Positions 45,279 to 54,995 of a DNA stretch of 64,000 bases are shown here, in pieces. Position 1 is the stretch's first letter; every line of letters begins with the position of its first letter. The notes beneath the pieces were generated by a model. That model had not been told where the DNA came from. It saw only the letters and a program-made list of their open reading frames with translations, and ran no database searches. A program made the translations under genes and the position numbers. Origin of the DNA: Granulosicoccus sp045110515 (GTDB taxonomy: Bacteria > Pseudomonadota > Gammaproteobacteria > Granulosicoccales > Granulosicoccaceae); NCBI GenBank assembly GCA_045110515.1, contig JBGCGD010000005.1, positions 54,621 through 118,620 on the forward strand. Direction: 5' to 3'.

Positions 45279-46604
45279 ATGCAAAATACCGAAACGAGTG
45301 AGCGTAACGAACTTTCCCAACAGTGTGCCATTGGTATCGGTCGAAGCGTTCGTTGTCATTATGATGCAATGGACTACATTGACCAGGCCATCGAGCTGGA
45401 TGAAAGCGAGATCAGAGCCCGACTTGTGAAAGCCTGGATGCTTCACGGTGGCCGAGAAAATACGGTGGCGGATGCTGTTGACGCGCTTATAAGAGAGGTA
45501 GAAGAGCGTTTACCGTCAACGCAGAGCTACGACACTCAGTTGTTAGCGGCATTGAAACTATCCAAAGCCGGTAAAAGCTGTGAGAGTGCCACCGCTTTAG
45601 AGGCGATGCTGCTCAACGCTCCGACAGATTTGTACTTACATAAAATTGTTCAAGACGAAATATTCTGGTTGGGTAAATCTGATTGGATGTGTGCGATTAC
45701 CGAACAAGCTGCACCGCACTGGCAGGTCGGCTCAAAAGACTACGGCACGTTTCTGTCGTATCGGGCCTTTGCGAATGAGGAGGCCGGTTTTTATGATGAG
45801 GCAGAACGCTATTCTCGTATGGCCTTAGAAATCGATCCAACCGATATTTGGGGCACACACGCCTTAGCTCACACGCTACTGATGAAAGGCAAAATGCACA
45901 CAGGTATCGAATCACTTCAAGAGCTGAGTGCCAACTGGGGGCACGCCAATCAAATGCGCCATCATCTGTGGTGGCATATGTGTTTATTTTTGCTTGAAAC
46001 GGGTGAGCATGAAAAGATCCTGCATTTATTATCCGCGGAAATAAGAAATCCTGAATCTGCTCTGGTTAAAGCATCTCCCGCGGCACCCATTGATATCCAA
46101 AATTATGCATCCTTGTTGTTACGCTTAGAGTTATACGGATTAGACGTATCTGAGCAGTGGCTTACGCTTGCCAACATCTGTGCCGCTCGCGTTAACAATC
46201 ATGGAAATGCCTTTGGCAACATACACGACATGATGGTGCTGACCGCCACCGGCCAACATGAAAAGGCCGATGAATTTATGCGTAGCATGAAAAGCGAATA
46301 TGCCGATAGGCAAAGTGATGTGGCATTAGCTTACAATGCTGTTGGCATTCCGGTTTGTGAAGCATTAATTGCCTATAGAGGCAAAGACTACGACACTGTT
46401 TTGAAAACACTGGGTGGCTTACGGCACAACCTAAGCCTGATAGGAGGAAGCCATGCGCAACGCGATGTGTTCTATCACTTGCTTGTGCACGCAGCGGAGA
46501 AGGCAAATCAGCCTGAGCTTCGCAATATTTATATCCGGGATATAGAACGCATCGGTTTTTGTGATGTCCCTAATCGGGCTGCCTACCAGAGCCGTGCACA
46601 TTAG
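45279..46604 (+). CDS. TTC38-like tetratricopeptide-repeat protein
   Basis: A 441-residue helical-repeat protein with no signal peptide. Characteristic runs are RAFANEEAGFYDEAERYSRMALEIDPTDIWGTHALAH, a TPR pair, then MRHHLWWHMCLFLLETGEHEKIL, matching the group containing animal TTC38 and many marine bacterial homologues. The His-rich HALAHTL/HHLWWH segment is conserved in that group, for reasons unknown. A protein-interaction role is likely; no enzyme activity is established. It is divergent from the Cys/Met PLP gene and convergent with the IPNS-like gene. Confidence 0.78.
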   Translation: MQNTETSERNELSQQCAIGIGRSVRCHYDAMDYIDQAIELDESEIRARLVKAWMLHGGRENTVADAVDALIREVEERLPSTQSYDTQLLAALKLSKAGKSCESATALEAMLLNAPTDLYLHKIVQDEIFWLGKSDWMCAITEQAAPHWQVGSKDYGTFLSYRAFANEEAGFYDEAERYSRMALEIDPTDIWGTHALAHTLLMKGKMHTGIESLQELSANWGHANQMRHHLWWHMCLFLLETGEHEKILHLLSAEIRNPESALVKASPAAPIDIQNYASLLLRLELYGLDVSEQWLTLANICAARVNNHGNAFGNIHDMMVLTATGQHEKADEFMRSMKSEYADRQSDVALAYNAVGIPVCEALIAYRGKDYDTVLKTLGGLRHNLSLIGGSHAQRDVFYHLLVHAAEKANQPELRNIYIRDIERIGFCDVPNRAAYQSRAH

Positions 46605-46672
46605 CGATCTTTTAGGGTTTAATGAGGCTCTCGACGTTAGCGGGCTGACAACCATCATTCGGTAAAAAACGC

Positions 46673-47689
46673 CTACTGAAGTTCAGATAAATCAACGTCT
46701 GAATAGAATGCCGACGTGACGTCTGGATGCGAACGCAATCGTGTTTTTAGCGTGTTAACGCCAAAGGTGGAAAACACTTTGTTGTTAGGATTGGTGTCTT
46801 GTGTTCCAACGGCTTTCGCAGCTAGAGCCGGCGGCAAATCCACAGGCTCAAAGCTTGCGTCTAAGCGAGGGTTTAAGAAATAGGCAACCGAGATCCGCTG
46901 CTTGCCCGGTGGTGGGCTTACCACTTGATGTTTGGTGGCGCGCAGAAATCCGTTGGTTGCAGATTGCATCATTTCTCCCAGATTAACCACAAAGGCACCG
47001 GGCATGGAAGCTACATCCAACAGTTGCCCTTCACTCAATACTTGTAAGCCGGGAATTTCATCTTGCATGATAAAAGTGATGATGCCTGAGTCGTTGTGAA
47101 GCCCGAGGCCTTGGCCGCTTCCACCGTGTTCGGGTTGGGCCGGATAGCGAATAATTTTTACGCGGATGTAAGGGTCGGGCGTCATCCGATCATCGAAGTA
47201 GGTAGGTTTTTGTCCTATACCGGTGGCAATTGCTTGCATCAACGCCATACCCACTGGGTGCATTTGGTCCATCCAAGTCATCACGGTTGTAGGCATGTGA
47301 GGAAGGCTATCCGGCCATTGATTGGGTCCTCTCAAACGGAGCCAGGGTGGATCCTCAGGCCTTAGTGCGAGGGCAGGTTCTTCCGGTCCTACATCAATTT
47401 GATCTCGCCAATCTATCTTGCCGTTTGTTCGTTCGTTGGACAGTAAGGTATATCCGCGGAAATGGGCTGAATTTTCCACGCTGATAGTTTTTCGCTCCTC
47501 TAAGGGAAGCGCGAAAAACTCATTCGCGACTGCTTGAGTTTTTTTACAGAGCTCCGTGTCCACGCCGTGACCGATCAGGTAGAAGAAACCGGGTCCGTGA
47601 CAGGTCTCGATTAATCGGGTGACGAAATCGGCGGCCTCGGGTGAAGCGGGGTCCTTCAGGTAGTCAGAGATATCGAGTACTGGCAACAT
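46673..47689 (-). CDS. 2-oxoglutarate/Fe(II) oxygenase, isopenicillin N synthase-like
   Basis: A 338-residue non-haem iron oxygenase of the IPNS/flavanone-type family. The N-terminal DIOX_N domain has CHGPGFFYLIGHGVD; the catalytic jelly roll has iron ligands His and Asp in LGLHNDSGIIT, the third His in RATKHQVVSPP, and the co-substrate-binding RIS motif in GKQRISVAYFLNP. RxS implies 2-oxoglutarate use. Bacterial members are often uncharacterised; biosynthesis or nucleobase/thymine-type oxidation are among the possibilities. It is isolated on the minus strand between convergent TTC38-like and upstream EAL-BLUF genes. Confidence 0.87.
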   Translation of the reverse strand: MLPVLDISDYLKDPASPEAADFVTRLIETCHGPGFFYLIGHGVDTELCKKTQAVANEFFALPLEERKTISVENSAHFRGYTLLSNERTNGKIDWRDQIDVGPEEPALALRPEDPPWLRLRGPNQWPDSLPHMPTTVMTWMDQMHPVGMALMQAIATGIGQKPTYFDDRMTPDPYIRVKIIRYPAQPEHGGSGQGLGLHNDSGIITFIMQDEIPGLQVLSEGQLLDVASMPGAFVVNLGEMMQSATNGFLRATKHQVVSPPPGKQRISVAYFLNPRLDASFEPVDLPPALAAKAVGTQDTNPNNKVFSTFGVNTLKTRLRSHPDVTSAFYSDVDLSELQ

Positions 47690-47868
47690 AGTTACAGTTC
47701 CAAGCGTAGGACACTGAATGTAAAGTTACCGTAATCGTATCTCAATTGCGTTCATTCAACAGCTGCGATGCTCAATCACTGGCGAGGCAACAGATTTTTG
47801 ATGAGCCGATGTGAATACGGACTGTGTTGTGCCGGTATCACTTAACGGTGAAAGCGATTGGTTAGCTA

Positions 47869-48927
47869 TCAAGCGGCTTTAAGCGTTGATGTACTATTTT
47901 CAACAAGTTGCAACAGGAGTCTCTGTAGTTTTAAGCCTTGATTATCCTCAGAGCTTTTAGCGTGAATTAAAGACAGCTGGTTAAACTCACTGGAGTTCTC
48001 CTGGGTCTCGCCGACGAATGCCATAGCCCATTCGGGGAAGCTTCTTTGTTCGATAGGGCCGAATTCGAGCACCTGGACGTTGTGATGACGTGGGTCACTT
48101 TGAATGCGTTCAAACGTTGCTTCGATAACCTCACTTTCACCTTCAAGAATTTGAGCGAAACACTGCTGGTTAAACATTAACGCACCGCTAATATTATCTT
48201 CAGTATTGTTGCGTTTGGAGGCCAGCTGAATATCTTCCATCATGAGAGACAATTGCTCTGGCGAAGAATCGCTCGCATTGTCGCTAATGTAGGCTATTTG
48301 GAATAACGCTCCTTCTGTGCTTGTAACTATAGTCTCGTGGCGCTCGTACACGGCTGCAGTGCTTGGTGTTGTAAAGCAGACACGATTAAATTCTTCAATT
48401 AGTGAAAACGTATCTTCAAACGGAATAGGTCGGCTATACAAATATCCCTGAGCTTTGTCACAGCCTAAACCCAGTATTTTTTCCTGATGCTCTTCGGTTT
48501 CTATGCCTTCAGCCAATGTTGTCATGCCGAAGCATTTACCTAGCGTAAACATGCTCTGTAACACTAAATCATTCTGAACTCTGTTTTCCTCGGATCTGAC
48601 GAAGGACTGATCGATTTTCAGCTTATCGAATGGAAAACTGCGCAAGTAGCTAAGTGAGGCATACCCGGTGCCGAAATCATCCAGCGCAATGGCGACACCT
48701 AAGTCTTTTAGCGCAAGTAAGCAGTTGCGGCTCGATGTCTCATCCTGTATGGCTGTTGATTCCGTAATTTCTATTTCCAAGCGATCCGGTGAGAGTCCGC
48801 TATTGCTAAAGGATGCCTGTACTACGCTAATTAAGTTTTCGCTCTGCAACTGTACCGGTGATACGTTGACTGCAACTCGAATATCTTCAGGCCAGCTTAG
48901 TGCCTGATGGCAGGCAGTTTTAATTAC
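47869..48927 (-). pseudogene. C-terminal part of interrupted GGDEF-EAL-BLUF protein (EAL end + BLUF)
   Basis: Continues in the same frame as the upstream piece, directly after the TAG at 48928-48930 (VIKTACHQALSW, then VAVNVSPVQLQ). It holds the rest of the EAL phosphodiesterase domain with its catalytic residues (LEIEITES, ALDDFGTGYASLSYL, LKIDQSFV, LAEGIETEEH, KAQGYLYSRP). A C-terminal BLUF domain follows, with its flavin-pocket Tyr (LFQIAYISDNA), Asn (SKRNNTEDNISGALMF) and Gln (QCFAQILEGE), and closing FPEWAMAFVG. Internal ATGs such as 48849 would start after part of the EAL barrel has been lost. BLUF senses blue light through FAD; the whole protein would be a light-controlled c-di-GMP phosphodiesterase if the stop were not there. 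Confidence 0.8.
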
Positions 48928-49968
48928 CTATTCGCCAATAGCGACAATCAAACCAGACTTTTCGGCTAACGGAATAAACACATCTGGGAAGATCAACCCG
49001 AGTTCCGGATGTCTCCATCCTATCAGTGCCTCGAATCCCGGGATTTTTCGGTTCGTGTAGTCCAATTGCATTTGGTAATGCAATTCAAATTCGTTTAGTA
49101 GGATAGCTTTGCGCAGATCAAACTCTAGTTTTCGTTCTTCCCGGCGTTTCTCATCCATATCCGCGGAGTAGGGTCTGTCTATTCCGCTCAATGAATGCAT
49201 GTTTACAGCCAGAGACAATTCAGCTCGGCGCAATAGTTCCAAGGTACTGTGTTCATCAGTACAGCTTGTCCATCCGATGTGAGCTTTCAGTTCGGCGACT
49301 TCTTGGTCAATCAAATACGGCCGCCCGAGCATATCTTTTGCCTTGTTGATAGTTTTTTCGAACCTATCGGTAACTGCATCATCATTTATATCTGTGGCAA
49401 GAATGGAAAATGATGATGCTCCATCGCTAGCGATTAGCCATTCTTTGGGCATGACGTCAGACAACCTTTTTGCCACTTTCTGAAGCAATCGATTGCTGGC
49501 TGATTCTCCGGCTTCTGCTTTGAACTCATTGAGTGCATGAAGCTTTATGAGCACAACCTTCAAAGAGGATTTTTCACAGTGCTTCAAGCTTGAGTTTATT
49601 AACTTAACGAGACGAGGGCGTGTCAGTAGTTTGGTTATCGGATCGCACGGTATGAAGGTGGCCAATGTAAAGTCGGATTGTCCAACTGACTGAAAATCTG
49701 CGTCTGGAAGCTCTGACACATTGAGGCTCCAATTCGATGAGCTCTGGTCATTTGAGCGTGTAAAAAAGCGCTGCAATTTCTCTCGACAATCTTCATCACT
49801 GTCAGAAGGGAATATATCCTTGCATGCTTGTGAGAATGCGTGGACAGAACCGTCTGAATTGAACAGTGCTACCGGGTTGGTCATCGCACCAAGCAGGTCT
49901 GCCGCAGGCAGGGAGGCATCACCGTCTGTTACGAAAACATCCTGGTCGTGATTGCCTTTCATGTGCAA
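48928..49968 (-). pseudogene. N-terminal part of interrupted GGDEF-EAL-BLUF protein (PAS-like, GGDEF, EAL start)
   Basis: Encodes 346 residues before a TAG. A PAS-like segment (NPVALFNSDGSVHAFSQACKDIF) precedes a GGDEF-fold domain (about residues 105-275: PCDPITKLLTRPRLVKLI). Its active site reads DGASSF instead of GGDEF, so cyclase activity is unlikely. The EAL domain begins FELHYQMQLDYTNRKIPGFEALIGWRHP and has an intact EAL triplet. The frame stops after LIVAIGE, where the family almost always has Trp (GEWVL); TGG to TAG is one base. Translation resumes in the same frame in the downstream piece. It is therefore one gene of 700 codons with a nonsense mutation, a base error or read-through. 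Confidence 0.8.
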
Positions 49969-50284
49969 CTCCTGTTGCTAATTGTCGTAAGTATTCGATA
50001 AACGAAATCCACCCGTCTTCCAGGATGTCATTGTGATAGCGAGCACGATTTTTTCGTAGCGGGCAATCAATCTTCGAATTTCGTCGGATATTCCTTATAG
50101 TGGGTATCGGTCCGCTGACGGTGTTCGCTTGAATGCAAATGACGGGTTTCGGTGTCAGTTTGCGACGCGCTAGTTAGATGCCGTGTTGCCTGGAGCGGTG
50201 CTTTCTGTGACTTAGTCAGCATCCACCTTTAGGGAAAAATAATCTGGTAAAGTTATAAGCTTCAGATTTATATAGGTTTTCGCA
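49969..50284. other. Divergent intergenic region
   Basis: This 316-base gap separates the GGDEF-EAL-BLUF gene (minus) from the Gfo/Idh gene (plus). The last 70 bases are AT-rich (TTATAAG, TTATATAGG) and probably include the Gfo/Idh promoter, but I cannot match a convincing -35/-10 pair. No ORF or strong hairpin was seen. Confidence 0.35.
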
Positions 50285-51331
50285 ATGAGTAAGGACATCC
50301 GACTTGCTGTGGTTGGTGCTGGGCTTGTCGGCAAACGACACATTACGGCTATCGAGCAGGTCCCAGGGGTTGCATTAATGGCAGTAGTTGATGTCTCTGA
50401 AGAGTCTCAGCAAATTGCACAATCCCAAGGTGTTGCCCACTTTGCTTCATTGGATGAGCTACTGGTGCGTGAAAAGCCCGATGGTATTGTTTTATCCACA
50501 CCGACTCCCTTGCATGTCGAACAGGCCACGCTCAGTGTTGATCATCGTGTTCCTGTGCTGATTGAAAAGCCCCTGGCCACATCTGCTAGCGCGGCTGAAG
50601 TACTGGTGACGCATGCGAGTCATCATGATGTTCCTATCCTTGTGGGACATCATCGTCGGCATAACCCTTTAATCAAACATGCCTGGCAATTGATTAACGA
50701 GCGTCGTATAGGCGACATTAGAGCGGTGCATGCACAATGCTGGTTTTATAAACCCGATCATTATTTTGCGGAAGCACCTTGGCGCACAAAGCACGGGGCT
50801 GGGCCCATCTCTGTCAATCTGGTTCACGATGTAGATTTATTGCGATATTTATGCGGTGAAGTTATTACGGTATCTGCTCAATCTTCGGCCTCGTCGCGTG
50901 GATTTGAAAATGAGGAAGTGGCTGCTGCAGTACTGACGTTTGCAAATGGAGCAATTGGGACAATTACGGTATCCGATGGCGTTGTGTCCCCGTGGAGCTG
51001 GGAACTCACGTCCAGAGAATATCCAATTTATCCGGTAACCGATCAGAGTTGCTACCACATTGGTGGTTCTGAAGGTTCGCTGTCACTTCCTGATCTGACA
51101 CTTTGGAATCAAAACGGTAAAAATGATTGGTGGGCGCCTATCAATGCAACCTCAATGCCTCGTGAATCCTCCGACCCGTTGGTCAATCAGATGGAACATT
51201 TTGGCCGTGTTGTTCAAGGAGCTGAATCGCCGCTGGTATCCGGAGAGGAGGGGCTGCGCACCTTGCGCGTAATTGAAGCCATCGAAAATTCAGCCAAAAC
51301 CGGCAAGACTATTTCTGTGGGTAACGAATAG
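50285..51331 (+). CDS. Gfo/Idh/MocA-family NAD(P)-dependent oxidoreductase
   Basis: A 348-residue oxidoreductase with an N-terminal Rossmann fold (LAVVGAGLVGKRHITAIEQV) and the catalytic EKP motif (VLIEKPLATSASAAEVLV, near residue 95), followed by the C-terminal alpha/beta domain (INERRIGDIRAVHAQCWFY, VHDVDLLRYLCGEV). The family oxidises inositols, sugars or related polyols. It stands alone, with MsrA downstream after 136 bases. It is full length, unlike the remnant at 23149. Confidence 0.9.
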   Translation: MSKDIRLAVVGAGLVGKRHITAIEQVPGVALMAVVDVSEESQQIAQSQGVAHFASLDELLVREKPDGIVLSTPTPLHVEQATLSVDHRVPVLIEKPLATSASAAEVLVTHASHHDVPILVGHHRRHNPLIKHAWQLINERRIGDIRAVHAQCWFYKPDHYFAEAPWRTKHGAGPISVNLVHDVDLLRYLCGEVITVSAQSSASSRGFENEEVAAAVLTFANGAIGTITVSDGVVSPWSWELTSREYPIYPVTDQSCYHIGGSEGSLSLPDLTLWNQNGKNDWWAPINATSMPRESSDPLVNQMEHFGRVVQGAESPLVSGEEGLRTLRVIEAIENSAKTGKTISVGNE

Positions 51332-51467
51332 TAGACATAAGCGTCAGTGCGTGAGCTTAAAACGGCAGGGTTTGAACTGTGTTCCATATTCCATTCGCAT
51401 TCATGGAACTTACTTTCTATACAGCGTTCGTAGTCAGTAATTCTTATTGATAAACGGTTTTACAGCA

Positions 51468-52058
51468 ATGAAGACAGCGATATTTAGCCTATTTCTAACC
51501 TTGGGTTTATTTGTATCCACATCAGCTCAAGCAGATAAAGTTGTTTTTGCAGGTGGTTGTTTTTGGTGTATGGAAAAGGACTTTGAATCTCTTAATGGTG
51601 TGACAGACGTCGTTTCAGGTTTTACCGGAGGTACGGCTAAAAACCCAACCTATAAAGGCGACCATACTGGGCACTATGAAGCCGTGGAAATTACCTATGA
51701 CCCGGCTGTCTTGAGCTATCAGGATTTACTGGATCATTTTTGGGTCAACATAGATCCGTTCGATGCAAGAGGACAATTTTGCGATAAAGGGCCTAGCTAC
51801 TTGAGCGCAATTTTCGTTGAAACTGAAGAGCAGAGAATGCTTGCTGAAAAAACAAGGCAGGCTGTTGTTGATCAGTTTCCCGAACAAACGGTTGTAACAC
51901 CCATTCTGCCGCTGATGACGTTTTACCCAATTACCGGTGCTGAAAGCTACCATCAGGATTTTTATAAAAAGAGCCCGATTCGCTACAAAGCCTATCGCTA
52001 CAGTTGTGGCAGAGATCGACGTCTAAAAGCTATATGGGGAGATGCCGCCACCGTTTAG
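51468..52058 (+). CDS. msrA: Peptide-methionine (S)-S-oxide reductase MsrA, secreted form
   Basis: A 196-residue MsrA from ATG 51468. The N-terminus is a signal peptide (MKTAIFSLFLTLGLFVSTSAQA|DKVV), so it should act in the periplasm, unlike the common cytoplasmic enzyme. The catalytic motif is AGGCFWCMEKDF; GFTGG, HTGHYEAVEITYDP and ESYHQDFYKK are other invariant segments. It repairs methionine sulfoxide in exported proteins. There is no MsrB domain or msrB neighbour. It precedes a membrane desaturase gene by about 107 bases. Confidence 0.93.
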   Translation: MKTAIFSLFLTLGLFVSTSAQADKVVFAGGCFWCMEKDFESLNGVTDVVSGFTGGTAKNPTYKGDHTGHYEAVEITYDPAVLSYQDLLDHFWVNIDPFDARGQFCDKGPSYLSAIFVETEEQRMLAEKTRQAVVDQFPEQTVVTPILPLMTFYPITGAESYHQDFYKKSPIRYKAYRYSCGRDRRLKAIWGDAATV

Positions 52059-52165
52059 CGCTAATGTGGCCAGTCATAGTCTGGCCATTTAGTCTGCGCT
52101 TTTCATTAGGGATTAATGAGGGGTAGAATCCAGCGGTATCGTTTGCTTTCAATGAGTGCGACGCC

Positions 52166-53311
52166 GTGGGATACCCTCCATTATCAGAGGTTCGAAAGTC
52201 ACTTCGTGTCAGTTGGTATCGGTGCCCCATTGAGCCACGGGATCTACGCCAGCTGCTACAACGCAGTGATCTAGAGGGTTTTAAACAGGCAGGGGGGCAC
52301 CTTGCATTGTGGATTGTCACAGGCAGCCTTGCGTACATAGCCTGGATAAACTCGGCCTGGCTCTGGTTGCTACTCGCACTTTTTATACATGGTGTCGTGT
52401 CGAGTTTTTTCAGTGGAACCGCACCACACGAGCTCGGTCATGGCACCGTGTTTAAAACTCCATGGCTAAACTCGTTTTTTCTATACCTGTTTAGCTTTAT
52501 CAGTTGGTGGGACCCTTTCGACTACGCGAGCAGCCACACCTACCATCATCGATTTACACTGCATCCGAAAGCTGATCGGGAAAACTTGCTGCCGCTATCG
52601 CCTATTGTCAGTCCCTTTACGGTACTGCAGTTGCTCACGATAAACGTGTTTGGGGAGAAAGGCCGTACGTTTGGAAAGGGTGGTCTGTTGTCCACCATTT
52701 ATGTCACCGTGCTGTCAGCCATGAGAAAAACTGGGCCGGCACGCATTCCAAGCAATGAATGGTTAAATGCCATTCATCAGGATCAGCCGGTACAGTTTGA
52801 AAAGTCGGTGGTTTGGTCGCGACTGTTATTGGTGTTTCATGGCGCTGTATTTTTTGGTTCTCTACTGTCAGGCCAATGGATTTTCGTATTCATCATTTCA
52901 ACATCTTCATTCACGGCCAAAATCTTTTCGCATTTAGCCGGAATGACTCAGCATTGCGGGCTTAAGGAAAACGATACAGACTTTCGCAAAAGCACACGCT
53001 CCATTGTATTGAATCCCGTACTTGAATTTTTGTATTGGCGTATGAACTGGCACACCGAGCATCATATGTTTGCTGGCGTGCCGTGTTATAACCTTAAAAA
53101 ACTTCATAACCTTGTTCGCGATGACATGCCGCGACCAAGAACACTGCGTGAAGCCTGGCTGGAAATGACTCAAACTTGGCGAATACAACAGCATGACTCG
53201 GCTTACTTTCATGACACTGAAGTGCCGATTTCAACCGCTAACTATCATTCCGATTCCACAGATTTTCATTCCATAGGCGACTTGGCGCCGCAAGGTCTAA
53301 AAGAGATTTAA
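52166..53311 (+). CDS. Integral-membrane fatty-acid desaturase family protein
   Basis: A 381-residue membrane diiron enzyme. Three histidine boxes are visible: HELGHG, HTYHHRF and HTEHHMF, separated by hydrophobic segments as in desaturases, hydroxylases and carotenoid ketolases. The start used is GTG 52166 because no in-frame ATG precedes the first conserved segment, so the true start is uncertain. The GST gene begins four bases after its stop and the esterase-like gene after that, suggesting a three-gene operon. The substrate (acyl lipid, alkane or isoprenoid) cannot be told. Confidence 0.85.
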   Translation: MGYPPLSEVRKSLRVSWYRCPIEPRDLRQLLQRSDLEGFKQAGGHLALWIVTGSLAYIAWINSAWLWLLLALFIHGVVSSFFSGTAPHELGHGTVFKTPWLNSFFLYLFSFISWWDPFDYASSHTYHHRFTLHPKADRENLLPLSPIVSPFTVLQLLTINVFGEKGRTFGKGGLLSTIYVTVLSAMRKTGPARIPSNEWLNAIHQDQPVQFEKSVVWSRLLLVFHGAVFFGSLLSGQWIFVFIISTSSFTAKIFSHLAGMTQHCGLKENDTDFRKSTRSIVLNPVLEFLYWRMNWHTEHHMFAGVPCYNLKKLHNLVRDDMPRPRTLREAWLEMTQTWRIQQHDSAYFHDTEVPISTANYHSDSTDFHSIGDLAPQGLKEI

Positions 53312-53314
53312 TTC

Positions 53315-53989
53315 ATGCTTGAAATTTGGGGGCGACCCTATTCATCTAATGTCATTCCCGTTATCTGGACGGCTGCCGAATTAGGGCTTAATTACAAGTT
53401 GAAGTTGGCGGGTGGAAGTTTTGGTCAACTTGATACGGCTGAGTTCGGCAAGATGAACCCCAACCGCATGATTCCAGCCATTCGAGACGGTGACTTCTGC
53501 TTGTGGGAATCTCATGCAATTGTCCGCTACCTAAGCCACAGTTATGGTGAAGGTAGCTTATGTCCAAAAGATGTTCGGCAAAGAGCGGTCGCCGATCAGT
53601 GGATGGAGTGGTGTGGTACCCGTGCATTCACTCCTGTCATTCAAATGTTTTTCGGTACTGTTCGTACGGCACCTGAGCAACGCGATATGAAAGCAGTCAT
53701 GGCGCATGTTGAAGAAGCCAGTCGCGTGCTATCAATACTCGATGCTCATCTATCAACACAACATTATGTTGCTGGTGATAGCTTTACGATGGGTGATATA
53801 CCGTTGGGTGCAGTGGCGTATCGATATTTTAATGTCGATGTAGTAAGACCCTCATTGCCGAATGTTGAAGCTTGGTATGAGAGACTGACACATAGACCAG
53901 CCTATCAAGCGCATGTGATGCGTTTTTTTGGTACCAACCCTGAAGAATGGCAGGCGTTAGAAATTGCGTGCGCCAGTGAAGGTGATTAA
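53315..53989 (+). CDS. Glutathione S-transferase family protein
   Basis: A 224-residue GST with an N-terminal thioredoxin-fold domain (GRPYSSNVIPVIWTAAELGLNYKL; NPNRMIPAIRDGDFCLWESHAIVRYL carries the cis-Pro and the glutathione gamma-glutamyl site ES) and a C-terminal helical domain (GDSFTMGDIPLGAVAYRYF, with the conserved Asp cap). It probably conjugates or isomerises an electrophile; many such bacterial GSTs are uncharacterised. Two bases separate it from the next gene. Confidence 0.9.
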   Translation: MLEIWGRPYSSNVIPVIWTAAELGLNYKLKLAGGSFGQLDTAEFGKMNPNRMIPAIRDGDFCLWESHAIVRYLSHSYGEGSLCPKDVRQRAVADQWMEWCGTRAFTPVIQMFFGTVRTAPEQRDMKAVMAHVEEASRVLSILDAHLSTQHYVAGDSFTMGDIPLGAVAYRYFNVDVVRPSLPNVEAWYERLTHRPAYQAHVMRFFGTNPEEWQALEIACASEGD

Positions 53990-53991
53990 GT

Positions 53992-54873
53992 ATGAGCGAT
54001 GTTTTTACATTCCACGAAAAATTCTCGCCGGAAGAGTTTGAAACTCAATACAACTTACGAACCGGGCGTCCAGACTACGAAGTTTCTGTCATTCCTGATT
54101 GGTTAACACGCAGTGAAACTGCCAGAGAGACAATCCCTTGCCAACTGGATATTCGCTACGGTGACGGTGACAAGCAGCGTCTGGACCTATTTACAACCGC
54201 ATCTGCCGATGCCGCAACTCTGGTTTATTTCCACGGAGGCTACTGGCAACGGGGAGATAAATCGATTTACAGCTTTCTGGCAAAACCGTTTGTTGATGCC
54301 GGGGTTAACGTTATCGTTGTGGGCTATGATTTGTGCCCTGCGATAACCATTACGCGTATATGCGCCGAAGCTCGTGAAGCCATGGCATATATATTCAGAC
54401 ATGCCAAAGACCTGGGCATTCATGCGGAAAAAATCTCTGTAATGGGCCACTCCGCCGGCGGACACATCACAGAGATGATGATGGGAACGAATTGGCCGGA
54501 GATGGGTAGCGATCTGCCAGAGACGCTCATAAAGTCCGGTATCCCGGTGTCACCGCTAAGCTATCTTGAGCCGGTCAGGCTCACTCAGGGGCTCAATTCG
54601 GGCATCAGGATGGATGCGGAGGAGGCTGAGCTTCAAAGTCCCATGAAACACCACCCCCCAATGACAAACGCCCCGCAAATGGTCGTCGTCGGAGGGGCAG
54701 AGACTGCCGAGTTTCATCGTCAAACTCAAATGTACTGTGACGCGTTCAACACAGCCGAGCGGCCGGTAGAGATGTATGTCGTCCCCGATGTTGATCATTT
54801 TGACGAGCTGAATGTGCTGAGCGATCCGGAGAGTCCGTTCTTTTTGAAAACCTTGGAGCTGATAACGCGCTAG
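53992..54873 (+). CDS. Alpha/beta hydrolase, arylformamidase-like
   Basis: A 293-residue alpha/beta hydrolase. HGGYWQRGDKSIYSFLAKP carries the HGG oxyanion-hole motif of the hormone-sensitive-lipase/kynurenine formamidase group, the nucleophile is in VMGHSAGGHI, and the His is in VPDVDHFDELN. It starts two bases after the GST stop. It could hydrolyse N-formylkynurenine or an ester; no other tryptophan-catabolic gene is in the window. A short hairpin (CGGCT/AGCCG, 54874-54888) follows its stop. Confidence 0.87.
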   Translation: MSDVFTFHEKFSPEEFETQYNLRTGRPDYEVSVIPDWLTRSETARETIPCQLDIRYGDGDKQRLDLFTTASADAATLVYFHGGYWQRGDKSIYSFLAKPFVDAGVNVIVVGYDLCPAITITRICAEAREAMAYIFRHAKDLGIHAEKISVMGHSAGGHITEMMMGTNWPEMGSDLPETLIKSGIPVSPLSYLEPVRLTQGLNSGIRMDAEEAELQSPMKHHPPMTNAPQMVVVGGAETAEFHRQTQMYCDAFNTAERPVEMYVVPDVDHFDELNVLSDPESPFFLKTLELITR

Positions 54874-54995
54874 CGGCTGGGGAAGCCGTTTGAGGCCGTT
54901 TACGGCATCTCGAAACCAGGCATTGCATTCGTATTCAAAATTTGTAATTGTATAGTCAGGTCACCCGTCTTTTAAGACATTTTGAGGAAGGAATA

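Noticed and set aside
48928..48930. UAG read as pyrrolysine, given the MttB homologue elsewhere in the window
   Set aside because: The MttB-like gene has no internal UAG, no pyl genes are present, and the UAG sits at a conserved Trp codon one base from TGG, so a nonsense change or base error is simpler.
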